The notes beneath the pieces are model-generated. The model did no database searches, had not been told where the DNA came from, and worked only from the letters and a program-made list of their open reading frames with translations. A stretch of DNA of 64,000 nucleotides from Plumapathes pennacea (lineage: Eukaryota; Cnidaria; Anthozoa; Antipatharia; Myriopathidae), in contig OZ038462.1 of assembly GCA_964036295.1 (NCBI GenBank), positions 40,901,680 through 40,965,679 of the forward strand, in the 5' to 3' direction. This document shows, piece after piece, positions 45,500 to 56,423 of this stretch (the first letter of the stretch is position 1; each line of letters opens with the position of its first letter). Position numbers and translations under genes: made by a program.

Positions 45500-45739
45500 A
45501 TGAAATCCTCTGCAATCCTGCTAATCCTTGTTGGTCTTGTGGTGCTGGCTTGTCTTTGTCCGTCCGCGGCCGCCGCCCCGAATGCCGCTTGCCTCAACTG
45601 TTATACCAAAGGGCGCATCTGCCAACTACACTACAGCAGTCAAAAGTGTAAAGCAGATTTTGAAATGTGTGAAAAAAATACTTGCCAAAAAAAGAGATGG
45701 AAAGCCGACTACCAAGACAATTCAGATTTTGACTTTTGA
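45500..45739 (+). CDS. Secreted cysteine-rich peptide, six-cysteine member (79 aa)
   Basis: The ATG directly follows the acceptor ACTCTTTCAG. The signal peptide core LLILVGLVVLACL ends near SAAAAP. The mature part has six cysteines (C-X2-C-X6-C-X8-C-X6-C-X4-C), so it has lost Cys4 and Cys5 of the eight-Cys pattern and changed the first spacing. The C-terminus (KKRWKADYQDNSDFDF) keeps the basic cluster and acidic tail. The change in cysteine number suggests a different disulphide pairing. AATAAA-type signals are at about 45800-45820. Signal and tail show clear kinship with 35101/39713; function unknown. Confidence 0.83.
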   Translation: MKSSAILLILVGLVVLACLCPSAAAAPNAACLNCYTKGRICQLHYSSQKCKADFEMCEKNTCQKKRWKADYQDNSDFDF

Positions 45740-45819
45740 AGAAGTTGCAAGCGAGCATTAAGAAACAATGAAATTATGTCTGGGAGCTGAATGAGGTTAA
45801 ATAAATACTACATCTGAAT

Positions 45820-48800
45820 AAAGCGCAATTACGTTTAGATCATTCCAGCTGGCATAAATATGTTTTTTTTCTCTACTCACAAACAAGAAAGATCCCTAAT
45901 TCGATGATCCTGGCTCACCAAATACGTCCTACTCGGTATGAACAAATGCGGCAAACACACATTTAAGCCGTTATTAACAATTTAACAGGCCAACTTGCAC
46001 AACTACACACATGCATAAACTTGAACGAGAGCTGCTCTATGCGTTAAAACAAGTACAGTCAAGCCCCGCTTGTGCGTTGCCTTTTCAGTCAACTAGCGGC
46101 TGAAGCCGCTAGACATGTTTTTCATTTGCATAGATCAATCTATAACACACACACACACACACACACGTATAATTGCGCTGTTTTTGGCTTTGTCTATGAT
46201 TCTCCGAAGGCACCACCACTGACATATCGCACACAGTCCACTCAGACTGATGTTTTCTCGTGCACATCGTCAGAGATATAACATATGACTATACAGAAAA
46301 TGAGGGACATTGACATCGAGAAGTGATACTGACGGATGTTGTCCTCCCCAGCTCCGGGAGGTACCACGAGAAAGAAAATGACTGATTGGTTCAATCACCA
46401 AAACGCCATTTTTCTTAACATTTAAGTGTCGAAAGCTGGGAACTGAATTTCGAAAATCTGACAGGTTTCTGCAAACCGGTGGAAACCGGCCTGAACCCAG
46501 CCCCTGGTATCCTTTGACATAAACTATATTTGTGTACACTCTGTCCCATACCCTTCCAAGACCTATGGAATCACATTGGGTTGGTACTTATTTCTGCTGA
46601 AGGCCGATTATTCATTCAGAAACAAGAAACATATATTTTCCCAAACTCGTCTTTCTTTCTTTCTTTCTTTCAGAGTTGTCGACGCCGTTAGTTCAATCAG
46701 TTATAATGCTTAACATTCACATGTACAATGTCTGGTACTTAACTTTAATACCATAATTAGACGCTCGTAATCAGAGCTCCCAAAATTTTCCTTCCGACGT
46801 TAATGAAAATTCCTTGTATGATTTAGTTATGGTTTCATGAATCTAATTCTGGATAGGATCTGTAAGGAATCAAGATCGTGTTTATGAAAACAAGTACTCG
46901 AAGTCATCGTAACTGGACACACGTTGTAGAAAATGTATAATTGAAGTCTACCGCGGCCTCGTATAAATAATTAACACAAGCCATTAGGAGTTTTTCAAAG
47001 CTCTTTCTGTAAGAAAAAAGCTGAATAGTTTAGTAGTCTCATTACAATATTTCTTGACCAAACTTTCTCATTACGACAGTATCAATTTATCGTGGTCATT
47101 TGGGCAGACAAAACAGCAGTCTTGAACGTAAGTATTGATTGAAAAGTACTGCAGCACACAGTACAGGCAGATACAATCCTATACAACGGCTGCCGTAAGG
47201 AAATGTCAAATAGTAATCTCTATCGTGCTCTACGAGCGAAATGTCTAAGGCACCACCGACCAAGATAGAGTCGGGTATTAAGTGTATGTAAGGTTGGATA
47301 TGAAAGTAGACTGAAAGTATGAAACGAATTTAAGAAGGGCCAACGCCCGAAACGTCGTTAAGCACTTGTAGGAGTTATGAGCATTTCCACACTGCCAACT
47401 TTCAATTGATATAGACTATACTTCATGTTACCATGGTTATGCAGACCAAAACTAAATTTTCCAAAGGACTCAGCACCCATTGTAAATAAATCTGCCTTCC
47501 AAGTTAACAATTTCTAATTCGAGGCTGGGTGGTTAGTTATGACAACTCCCGAAACAAACATTTAAAACATTTGTCCGGGCTTCTTTAACTGCTTTCACTG
47601 GCAAAGGCGAACAACCCAGGAAACGTTAGCCTTGATGTTGACCTGAGGTATTATTTAGTTGCACTTTTTAAGTGTAATCATTACAGGCAAACTTTGATAG
47701 CGAACTATAAGCCGGCCAACCATCTGCTCATCTTCTCAAAAGAATTTATACCGCGGCACTTTTTCCGTGCCATTACCGCAAACTAACCACGGACTCCTCT
47801 TTTTAATTTCACTATATATAGGTTATTATCTTTTTCTCTTTTCTTTGCTAGTGTCATTATCATATACATTTTAGGTCCACACCTTATATTGTGGATTGAA
47901 ATAATTGCGATGGTCACAGGCAGAATTTATCGTATGCAGCTGCCAAATTAATTTTGTATTCAAAACTCATCTATTGTGAGTCTCACCGTGAGAACTTCTT
48001 CGGAGAAACAGTCGGGGTGTAATTAGCAGCAAAATCAGAAGGATTTATTTTTAACTAGCCAGGTTCTTACTAGTTCAAAGCATGATTATGCTAGTACTGG
48101 ATTATGTCTAAACATCTCCTTCATCCATAAGCTTGGAAGACCCTGGAAGGATTTGCTTGCAAGTGACTAATATTTACCGTCATAAGAACTGTCGCGATAC
48201 AATCCGAACAATTATTCATATTAATGACGCGGTCAAACCTGTATTAAGATCTGCCTCGCAATTGATCGGAACCTCCAACTTCCATTTAATAGTTGAAAAA
48301 TAGCTCCTCTTGAATTTTGACTTGTGTAGTTTCGAGAGCACCCAACAAGGATATTTCTCAAAATATGTTTCCTTGTGCAAATACAATGGATAGCTTCCCA
48401 AAAACTAGTTCTTTTCGGCTTTTTCTTCTGTTGCTGGCAAACACAGAGGTGTTTTAATTCCCAGGAAGGCAATTTCCGAATGTCCATTTCCCCAGCAGAA
48501 CAGTCTCGGAAAAATCTCCCAGCAACTGATCAGAATCACCTTTTTTTTCCGGGCGGAAAAAAAATTACTGCTTCCAGGCTTAAGAATGCATATTTTCCGG
48601 CGGCACAAAGCGACAGGCGGAAAATCTTTCTATTTTCGAAGGCTATGCAAGACTCAAATTTGCCAGCGGTCCGAAATGAGTGCTTTTTACCCCAGCGTGC
48701 GGTGAAGGAAAAACAAAACGCCTGCCAGCACAGGATGCTGTGTGGAACACATATTTTGCGCAACAGCTCCGATCGGTTGCTCCTCTGGTTTTCCAGTTGG

Positions 48801-48879
48801 CCAACGTGGGGATTTCCCACAGCATTTTGGTTGATCAACCTCGTTTCCTTGTTTCAAAAACTCGAATAAACTCTGCAGT
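45820..48879. other. Intergenic, possible remote promoter for 51939
   Basis: No gene. GTATAAATAA at 46971-46980 is TATA-like and is followed by a good donor (CTTGAAC|GTAAGTATTG at 47128), the same layout as the other leader exons; it may belong to the gene at 51939. 48375-48869 is an open frame on several strands at once, which looks like a repeat, not a gene. Confidence 0.35.
46144..46167. repeat. (AC)n microsatellite
   Basis: About 24 bp of AC dinucleotides. Confidence 0.9.
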
Positions 48880-48884
48880 AAAAC

Positions 48885-49080
48885 CTGGTTTTCATATGAT
48901 CACTTCAATCGCCGGAATCCGCAAAACTATAGCGGGACGCCAGCTGGGGCGATCGATTGAAGCGACTATATGGAAACACAGATCTCAGACAATTCCGGCG
49001 ATCGGGGCGATAAAATATTTGTAATGGAGACCACCTCGTTCGAGATGATATGGAAACCTCTGGGCGGTCGCAACGCCTTC
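48885..49080. repeat. MITE-like element
   Basis: Blocks TTTTCATATGATCACTTCAA, CGATCGATTGAAGCGACTAT and GAGATGATATGGAAACCTC are arranged as partly inverted copies rich in GCGATCG words. Confidence 0.5.
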
Positions 49081-49611
49081 TGGCGATTTCGGCTATCGAA
49101 GCGATCATCGGCTGTGCTGGCTCTGAAATCTCTAAAATTTAACAACAGATTGAATAATAAATACAACGCAACGAAAAGAAAAAATGTTTTTCTAACTTCT
49201 AAACTCAAGAACAGTGAAAAGCAATTGGTCCAAAATACGAAAGCTCCGCGAGAAAACAATCAATAACCACAAACTCGCTGAAACAGGCTTGAGAGTAAAA
49301 ACCTGCAGACTCGATTATTTAATTGTGCTGCGTAAAGACACCAACAGTTATCTACGGATTTCATAATCCATCGGTGTAGATGTATCAGTTCGTTTCCTCC
49401 AAAACTCTTGAGCAAGCATATGACAGAATTTGGCGAATAGTTCATTTCTGTCTGACTTACATCTGTTCGACTTTGAGTGAGTTTTCTCCTCCTGCATGTC
49501 GACATGCAATAACATGTGGGGTATGGTTTTTAGAATGATGACGTAGCGTCACATCTGCATCAATTTCGTCGATCATTATTGTTCGTAATTGCGGTCCACG
49601 TAGATTGCAAT

Positions 49612-49910
49612 TACCGGGGGGGGGGGGGGATATTTCTCAAAATTTAGGGTGGGAGTGTGCCGTCCGGGACTGAAAGACCTTACCCTGTTTCAGACCAAAA
49701 TTTGCAATTTGCAACCCTGTTTCAGACCAAAATGTGCAATCTTCGACCCTATTTCAGACCAAATATCCAAATTTCCGACCCTATTCCAGACCAGAGGCTC
49801 AAAATCGATACCTTATTCCAGACTAAAATGCTGAAAATGATACCCTTTAAGGCGGCACATACCAATATGGCTCATATATGGGAGTACCCCCACCCCATCC
49901 CCCGGCTGTA
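49612..49910. repeat. G-tract-bounded element with 32-bp tandem units
   Basis: Bounded by a G run (49616-49629) and CCCCCACCCCATCCCCCGG. The interior has about five degenerate units of CCCTGTTTCAGACCAAAAT plus a short spacer. Confidence 0.75.
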
Positions 49911-49919
49911 ATTTAACTG

Positions 49920-51938
49920 TGGTCCTCTCATTGTCGCTTGGCAAAATTCATTTTCACGCTCGCTGAGAGGAAAACTAAAGGATCACATGAGCCATTCCTT
50001 TTTATTTAAATGCGTTGATTTGATTGATTACAAAACTGTATTACTAAAGTCACCATAGTTTATAAAACAACTAAGCTCGCAATATCTGGAGACATTAATA
50101 TAAACATCCATAATTGAAGCCTCAAATATAGACAATACATCTTGCACAAACAATAAATTAATTATCTTGGCAAAGGATTGACGTTGTCACAGAGTACTTG
50201 TCTGGCGACCTTCCAGAAACATATGACGCCTAAGGTAATCTCATGGGGGTGTTGATTATGGCAACTACACGCGCAGTCTGGCGTTGATTGGATCACGTGT
50301 TATAAAATTTTAACCAATCACGCGCAAGAGAATGTGTGAGGAGAGATATGTATCAATAAATCTGGCACGTTTTTGACACAACCGGCGTTTGCGGGCTTCC
50401 CATTTCGCAACAACAGATGGCATTGAGAGGTTTACTCAAATAACAATATCTATTTTCCTGAGCAGCTGTGTAGGAGGTTTTGATTCGGATTACGTTTAAA
50501 AGAAGCCGGTAGTTGCTGGAGTAAAGTTACAAATTAGTTCTCACTCGAACAAAAATATTAGCCGAAATTGGAAGCTGAGCCCTGGTGGACCAATATTCAA
50601 TGTTAGTATACGGAATAACAAGTATTTTACTAAAATGTCAACTCTTTGGCATAATTTTCACCGATGAATTTTCTCAACAAATGTTTTACCCTAATCCAAG
50701 CCGTTTTAATAAGTGTACAGAAAGACATTTTTATCAATAATAAAGGCAAGAAACGACAGCAATTGAGAATATGCAGTTCACTCAGGTGACTTAATGTTCT
50801 GTGAGGTTTAAGAGTAAGTGCCTGTCTGTGTAAGGAAGCAACGAAAGCGAACATAAACCTAAACTTTCACCAGCCTTTATTATCTATTCACTAGGGATTA
50901 AGGGACTAACTTGGGTATAAAAATATATATTCATTTCGAAGTGACTTTCGTAGTGGATATTTGTGATTCATTACTTAGCGAAATACTAGTCGAGATATTG
51001 CCATGAACTTAAACCAAATGTCCCACCCCTGGGAAAAAAAACCCTGAAAAACAGATAAACGTCTGACAATTTGACTTGTTTTTGTGAAAGTCTCGCCGCG
51101 TGCGAGCTCGATAGCGGTGAGTTGGCTAATAGCTTCTTCAAGTGAATTACACTGTATCTGATGATTTAGAAGGAAGTGAATACAAGTAATTCCCAAGAGT
51201 GAAGCAGATTATTTTACGACCTATATATATTACTGGCCAAAGGGAAAAAATACTCGACAGGGAATTGACGCGGAATTGTTGACAAGAAACGCCCGCAAAT
51301 CGATTCGAAGCACCGAGGTAAGGTCGATAACATTTTTTTTGACCGTACTGTCACAAAATGAATTTATGTGATATCCGGTGATCAGGTTCAAACTATACCT
51401 TGAGCGAAGCAACGCAGTATTGCCTGTTGTTTTTATTGTAATAGCGCAACATCGGAGATTGATCCTCGATGAACCTTGTGCTTGAAACATTCACTGATAT
51501 GCCTCTCAATTTAGACAAAACAAACACTTAGCACACACCGTACGCACAGCTAAACCACTTTCGCGTGATGTGCGGCGAAATTGAGGGAACGAGTTTAAAT
51601 TCCCCAGTCCTCCGTGGTTGTGGTCAAATGCCCCACCCCAGGCGAGAGCGGTTTGTCAAATTCTCGCCTCCCCGGGCAAAGGAGGGGGTCAAATGCCTGG
51701 GGTATGCCCGGGGGGGGAGGGAGAGGGGGGAAGGGATGTGCGAGTTTTGAATTGCTCGGTACATTATGACTGAAATCGATTGTAAAATTGCCAGTGTAAT
51801 AATATTTCTAAGTGCTTAAAAATGTTTACATGAAGATATGCCGTACTTTCGTTGCGATGAATGCACGTAAAAAGGCTGTACATATGTAATTTTGTTCCAG
51901 GAGTTCATTTGCAATCTAAACAGTATCTTTTGTTTTAG
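49920..51938. other. Intergenic upstream of peptide gene 51939
   Basis: No gene. GTATAAAAATATATATTC at about 50918 is TATA-like. 51600-51740 is G-rich with GCCTCCCCGGGCAAAGG-type inverted words. Confidence 0.4.
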
Positions 51939-52155
51939 ATGAACTCCTCAACAACCTTGAAACTCGTTCTTGTTCAGGGGCGGTTGCATGAGCAGCTGTC
52001 ATACACGAGGACGGATCTGTTTCGGTAGATGTCATGGATCAGTATCGTGTTACACTGGATGCCGTGAAAACGTTAAGAAATGTCCACAAATGTGCCGGCT
52101 GCGATCGGGAAAAAAATCTGAAGTCGACTACCAAGATATGGATGTATACTACTGA
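51939..52155 (+). CDS. Cysteine-rich peptide gene with disrupted or alternatively spliced signal peptide
   Basis: The 3' part (from 51979) encodes the eight-Cys pattern CX3CX6CX3CX5CX3CX6CX3C and the tail KKSEVDYQDMDVYY, clearly homologous to 35101/39713. Upstream, the usual acceptor-ATG junction is present (TTGTTTTAG|ATGAAC at 51939) followed by the start of a signal peptide (MNSSTTLKLVLV). That frame then runs out of register with the Cys domain, and the hydrophobic core is missing. Either the gene has suffered a deletion/frameshift, or the acceptor-like TTCTTGTTCAG at 51967-51977 joins the Cys exon to another first exon. A GTTCTTGTTCAG polypyrimidine context makes the second option plausible. 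I keep both readings open and do not reconstruct it. Confidence 0.6.
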
Positions 52156-52296
52156 CTGAAAAAGATCTCAAGCAACTCATCAGTGTTTAAAAACTCAATT
52201 TAATTACACTGTAATTGAAGTCTTATTAAAGTGAGCTAAACTGAGTTTCAGTGTTTTTCTGTTTGTTACGCAGCATGTCTTGCAGACTTTGAGTAA

Positions 52297-52470
52297 TACA
52301 GTAGAACCCCGCTATGTCGAACTCGGTTATCTCAAACTCCCCGCTATCTCAAACAGAATCCGCTTTCCCTCGGAAATGAACTTGGTAGAAATTTCCCTTG
52401 GTAGAACCCCGCTATCTCGAACTAATTCTCGCTTCCCCTTGAGATTTCGAGATAGCGGGGTTCTACTGTA
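52297..52470. mobile_element. Pogo/Tigger-like MITE with TA target duplication
   Basis: Ends CAGTAGAACCCCGCTATGTC and GATAGCGGGGTTCTACTG are inverted repeats flanked by TA on both sides. A third internal copy of GTAGAACCCCGCTATCTCGA occurs at 52402. TA duplication plus CAGT ends fit the Tc1/mariner-pogo group. Confidence 0.85.
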
Positions 52471-52715
52471 TTGCGTTACACAGAATACCGCAAGGCCCGC
52501 TGGGATCACGTGCTCAGAACGTGCTCAGTAGTTTCTTTAGTCGGCACGTGTTGGCTTCTTTCTTGTTTTGGATTTTCCCGGGCCTGATCTACCCATCCCA
52601 GACTCGTATATACATGGCTGTAGAGCCTTCTTCTCCCCGCTTGACTTTGCCTGCTACTAGGTTCTATTATTAGTCTGACCCTACCAGGATGTCAATCCTT
52701 ACATCCTAATCGCCA

Positions 52716-52956
52716 GGGCCCGGTTTTTCAAAGCACGATTAGGCTAATCCTGGATTAGGTGTAAACTTTCTTGTCATTTATAAGCCTGAAAATGTAAAGG
52801 TTTTGTCCTGCAACGATTTCCTTGATACGTTTTCAGCTAAAACAAGCTTTTTAATCCATATTTGAACAAAACCCTGCATTTTATCGGCAGGGAGGTCGTC
52901 AGAAAGAATTTCGTTAATCCGGGATTAGCTTAACCGGCTTTCGAAAAACCGGGCCC
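52716..52956. mobile_element. MITE with GGGCCCGGTTTTTC ends
   Basis: Left end GGGCCCGGTTTTTCAAAGCA and right end TTTCGAAAAACCGGGCCC are inverted. Subterminal GATTAGGCTAATCCTGGATT pairs with AATCCGGGATTAGC. 241 bp, no ORF. Confidence 0.85.
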
Positions 52957-53445
52957 AGTTGAATAATCAGCTAGTTTTTTAATTTCCCTGTACAATTCCC
53001 TTTGACGCTTGTACCCAAAAAGCCTGCTGGGAGCACGTTCCGAGCACGTGATCCCAGCGTGCCTTGCGGTATGCTGAGTAACGCAATACTATGCACTATC
53101 GGCCATCTCTCTGGAATGACCAGCTTTCTTCGTTTCGACCAAATGTTCAATACGTTTAGATGTATATGTGGAACCACCTCTCGGCAACACTTTGAGAAAA
53201 GTTCACGAAGTGCCGCCATGCTTTACAGGGCTTGGGAACTAGTGTTTCATTCTATTTAAACTTACATAAAGTACTGGTCGGCACGATTTGTCGATATGGG
53301 CAACTTCTGTTAAATTTGCGTCGCATTTTACTGTCTGCTTATATTATTCCGTTCGGTCATTTTAAATATGGCTACTACCGGATAGGCTCAGAAACAGCCT
53401 TTGTTTCTATGGGTGGTCAGTACGACTCGTTGAATTGAGTTTGCC

Positions 53446-53574
53446 ATGGACAAAGCCGAACTGTCTTGTGTCGCCATTTGGAAGTCGGAGTTGACGTCCC
53501 AGCACTTAGTGATTGACATTCGGAGAGAAAAAAAGGGATCCAGACGAAATGTGGAATTGGAAGAAACGTGTACA
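53446..53574 (+). CDS. Orphan first coding exon (43 codons)
   Basis: Starts in a good context (TTGCCATGG) with MDKAELSCVAIWKSELTS and ends ...ELEETCT at a consensus donor (ACA|GTAAGTGTGG) in phase 0. Composition looks like genuine protein coding. A possible acceptor (TTATTTTCTAG at 53731) would add only three codons before a stop. No further plus-strand exons were identified before the convergent GT31 gene at 55225. It may be the first exon of a gene whose other exons I cannot see, a retained fragment of a duplicated gene, or a very short protein. Family not recognised. Confidence 0.35.
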
Positions 53575-53739
53575 GTAAGTGTGGAGTTTTTGTCAACTTT
53601 AATTGATCGGAAAATGTAAACAATTGCACACTTCACCTCAAGCAGTAATTATGACCTACATCGGTGATATTTATGCATGACGACTGTGTCTACAATTAAC
53701 AGTCCTTGCTCGACCACTGTTATTTTCTAGGACAACTTA

Positions 53740-55048
53740 TAACTTCTGGAAGCTAATAAACTGAAGTCAGATTTATTAGGTTTGACTTTGAGATGAATCT
53801 CTTGCTTTGGCCAATTACATTCCAAGTACTGGTCATCACCCAACTGGACTTTCAAATATGGTGGAGCAAAACCATAAAACTTAAAAAAACATGTCAAACC
53901 TTGAAAGTATTTCAGCCATGTACAGTTATATATAACACCTCTATTTTAGATTAATTTTTATATACTACTTGGATGTATAGACTATGCATGTACTATACTA
54001 GCCCCGTGGGGGGTGGGGGGGAATCCCACATAAAAAGGATGGGGATGCTCTATGGGAATTTTCATTTTGACCCCTAAAAGGTACTAAAATGAGTGTGGCT
54101 CGAGCTTATTTTTAACCCTAAAAGGTACCAAATTATGTGATAATGTTTTAAGACATTCATAAAGCTATGTGACTATAGGCTTGTGCATTGATAACAGTTT
54201 TCTCTAGTGGCGTAAAATGTTGAGCACCCTAAGTGGTACCAAAATCCATGATTTTGACCCCTAAGAGGTATGACGAGCATCCTGGTCCTTTTTATATGGG
54301 AGTCACCCCCCTCCCTGGTATACTAGCTGGACCCCTTAAAACCAAGGAAGTTTCTTTAGCAATTTATTGGCAAACTAATACCAGGGGATAGGTGACCACC
54401 AGGAAATACCTAGTTGAGTGTTTCTTTTTCTTCTTTTTTTTTCTGTTCTTTTTTGTGTTATCAAATTCTCTTTCTTTTTTCTTTTCGTTTTTAAGTCCAT
54501 ATTGGTTACAGTTTACAGTGTGCCAACTTCAACAAAAAAGTATTGATAAAATTTGCACCATCCCATGCTTGCAATGCCGGCTGTCACCTTTGATTTTGCT
54601 CCTTCACCTGGCACTTGATTTTATAGACAAATTTCAATGTCTCTCAAACACTCCATTGGCCCATTGGGCACATGTCCAGCAAGACTTAAATTCACATTAC
54701 TTTTCCAAATTCATTTCCGATTTTATCAGAAAATTCATAGACTGTTCATGGGTTATTGGGTAGACACATGTATGACCTCACATATATTATTATTGTTATA
54801 ATAATTGTTATAATATAAAAATTGCACCATTAGCACGATTAAAGATGTGATTGCCTGCTCATTCTCTTCGTCTTTGCCACTGTATGTATTTCACAGTTTA
54901 GTTGGCAACACTATCATGTCTTCTTTGCAACACATGTACCATCGCACTGAATAACTGTTTTAAAACTCCCTACCGATGTATTTCATTTGGTAATTTAAAA
55001 AACCTGATTTCGAACACACTCTCCTAATCTATGATTACCACCAGTATT

Positions 55049-55079
<31 letters not shown>

Positions 55080-55224
55080 GGTAATATATGCAAGTATACA
55101 TATTTAATTTATTTAGTTAGCTATCATACTACTACTGATGCTATTTTAGCTTGATACAGGAATATACTACCACATTCAGTGCTCGGCATACGTAATTGAC
55201 TGAAGTTACCTTAATATAAATTAC
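53740..55224. other. Intergenic
   Basis: Contains the G-tract element 54004-54314, a T-rich tract at 54420-54490 and an (ATT)n run at 55046-55079. No further gene. Confidence 0.5.
54004..54314. repeat. G-tract inverted-repeat element with GGTACC-type tandem words
   Basis: Left GTGGGGGGGAATCCCACATA and right TATGGGAGTCACCCCCCTCC are inverted, as are AAAAAGGATGGGGATGCT and GCATCCTGGTCCTTTTT. The interior repeats ACCCCTAAAAGGTACCAAAAT three to four times. Confidence 0.75.
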
Positions 55225-56340
55225 TTACTGACCTAAGTTGTTCTGTATTCGCTTCAGATGTATGCATATTGCGGGAGCGTGACTAATAATTAACACATTA
55301 AAATGCATCAAAATCTGCTCTTTCCCATAAACATCATGAATTATAAGAGGATCGCGGAGATCACAGAGCGGCCGATAAATCGGTTCACGATAATTGCACT
55401 CAGACAATGTACCAAAAGGACATTTGTGAACAAAATCCATCGTGAATGGAAGGAATCTGGTGTTGCTCCTTGGGCGTACTCCGATACTGTGCATGAGCAA
55501 ACCGAAACTGGCATCTTCCACTGGAAATATGCGCACCTTTCCTATCGACTGCACAAGCCTTGGTATCAGGCTTCCGCTGAAGAGGTAACCCCCACCAGCC
55601 ACATAAGGATGATAGAACTTTTCAGGGTGATCCTCCTTGGAAACGAAATATCGACTGGATGGATTGCGAATAACTTCCAAATTTACGTTTAATGCACCGG
55701 CATACAAAGTGTCTTTGGTGTGGCTGTCTTTTTTCTCTTGTGCGTTCAGCCACCTAATGATCCCTGGAACGTTAACATAGCAGTCCTCGTCTGTCTTCAA
55801 AACGTACTTTGCACCGGAACAGTACTTGGCAGGCCACTCGATGCTAAGAAGCATTTTTCTGTATAGGTTCCTGTACGTGTCGGTGAAGTCACCCAGGACT
55901 ATGTCCTTGTATATTTTAGCTTCTTGCCTAATAAGCTCATTTATGGTTGAAGTTTTGGTTCGTCCTATCAAAAACACGGTTTTCCAGGTCCTGTTTGAAC
56001 GAAAATATCAGTGATTATTTTCCTTGTTTAGAAATAACATAGTATATTAGAAATAACATGATTTATCAGTTTGTGTGTACTACTAAAACAGAAGATTTTA
56101 ACGCTGACTTAGGCATAGAGAAACCTGCATTGGACCTGAAAAACTGCGTCCAAGCTTTCTCCGAGCGTCCGCTATTTACGAATGTGGGGTATGGATTCCT
56201 TTTGTCTTTTGCTATCATCCCTCAAAGGAGGCATAGAAGGGCAAGGCTACTACCTAAATGTCGTACTGACTGCTTTTACTGGATAATGTCTCACTACATG
56301 TTATTCTACGTAGCTCTAGAACATAAAATAAAATATAACA

Positions 56341-56423
<83 letters not shown>

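Noticed and set aside
48375-48869. 164-codon plus-strand ORF
   Set aside because: Overlapping long frames on both strands and composition without domain signal point to repeat DNA; no splice or start support.
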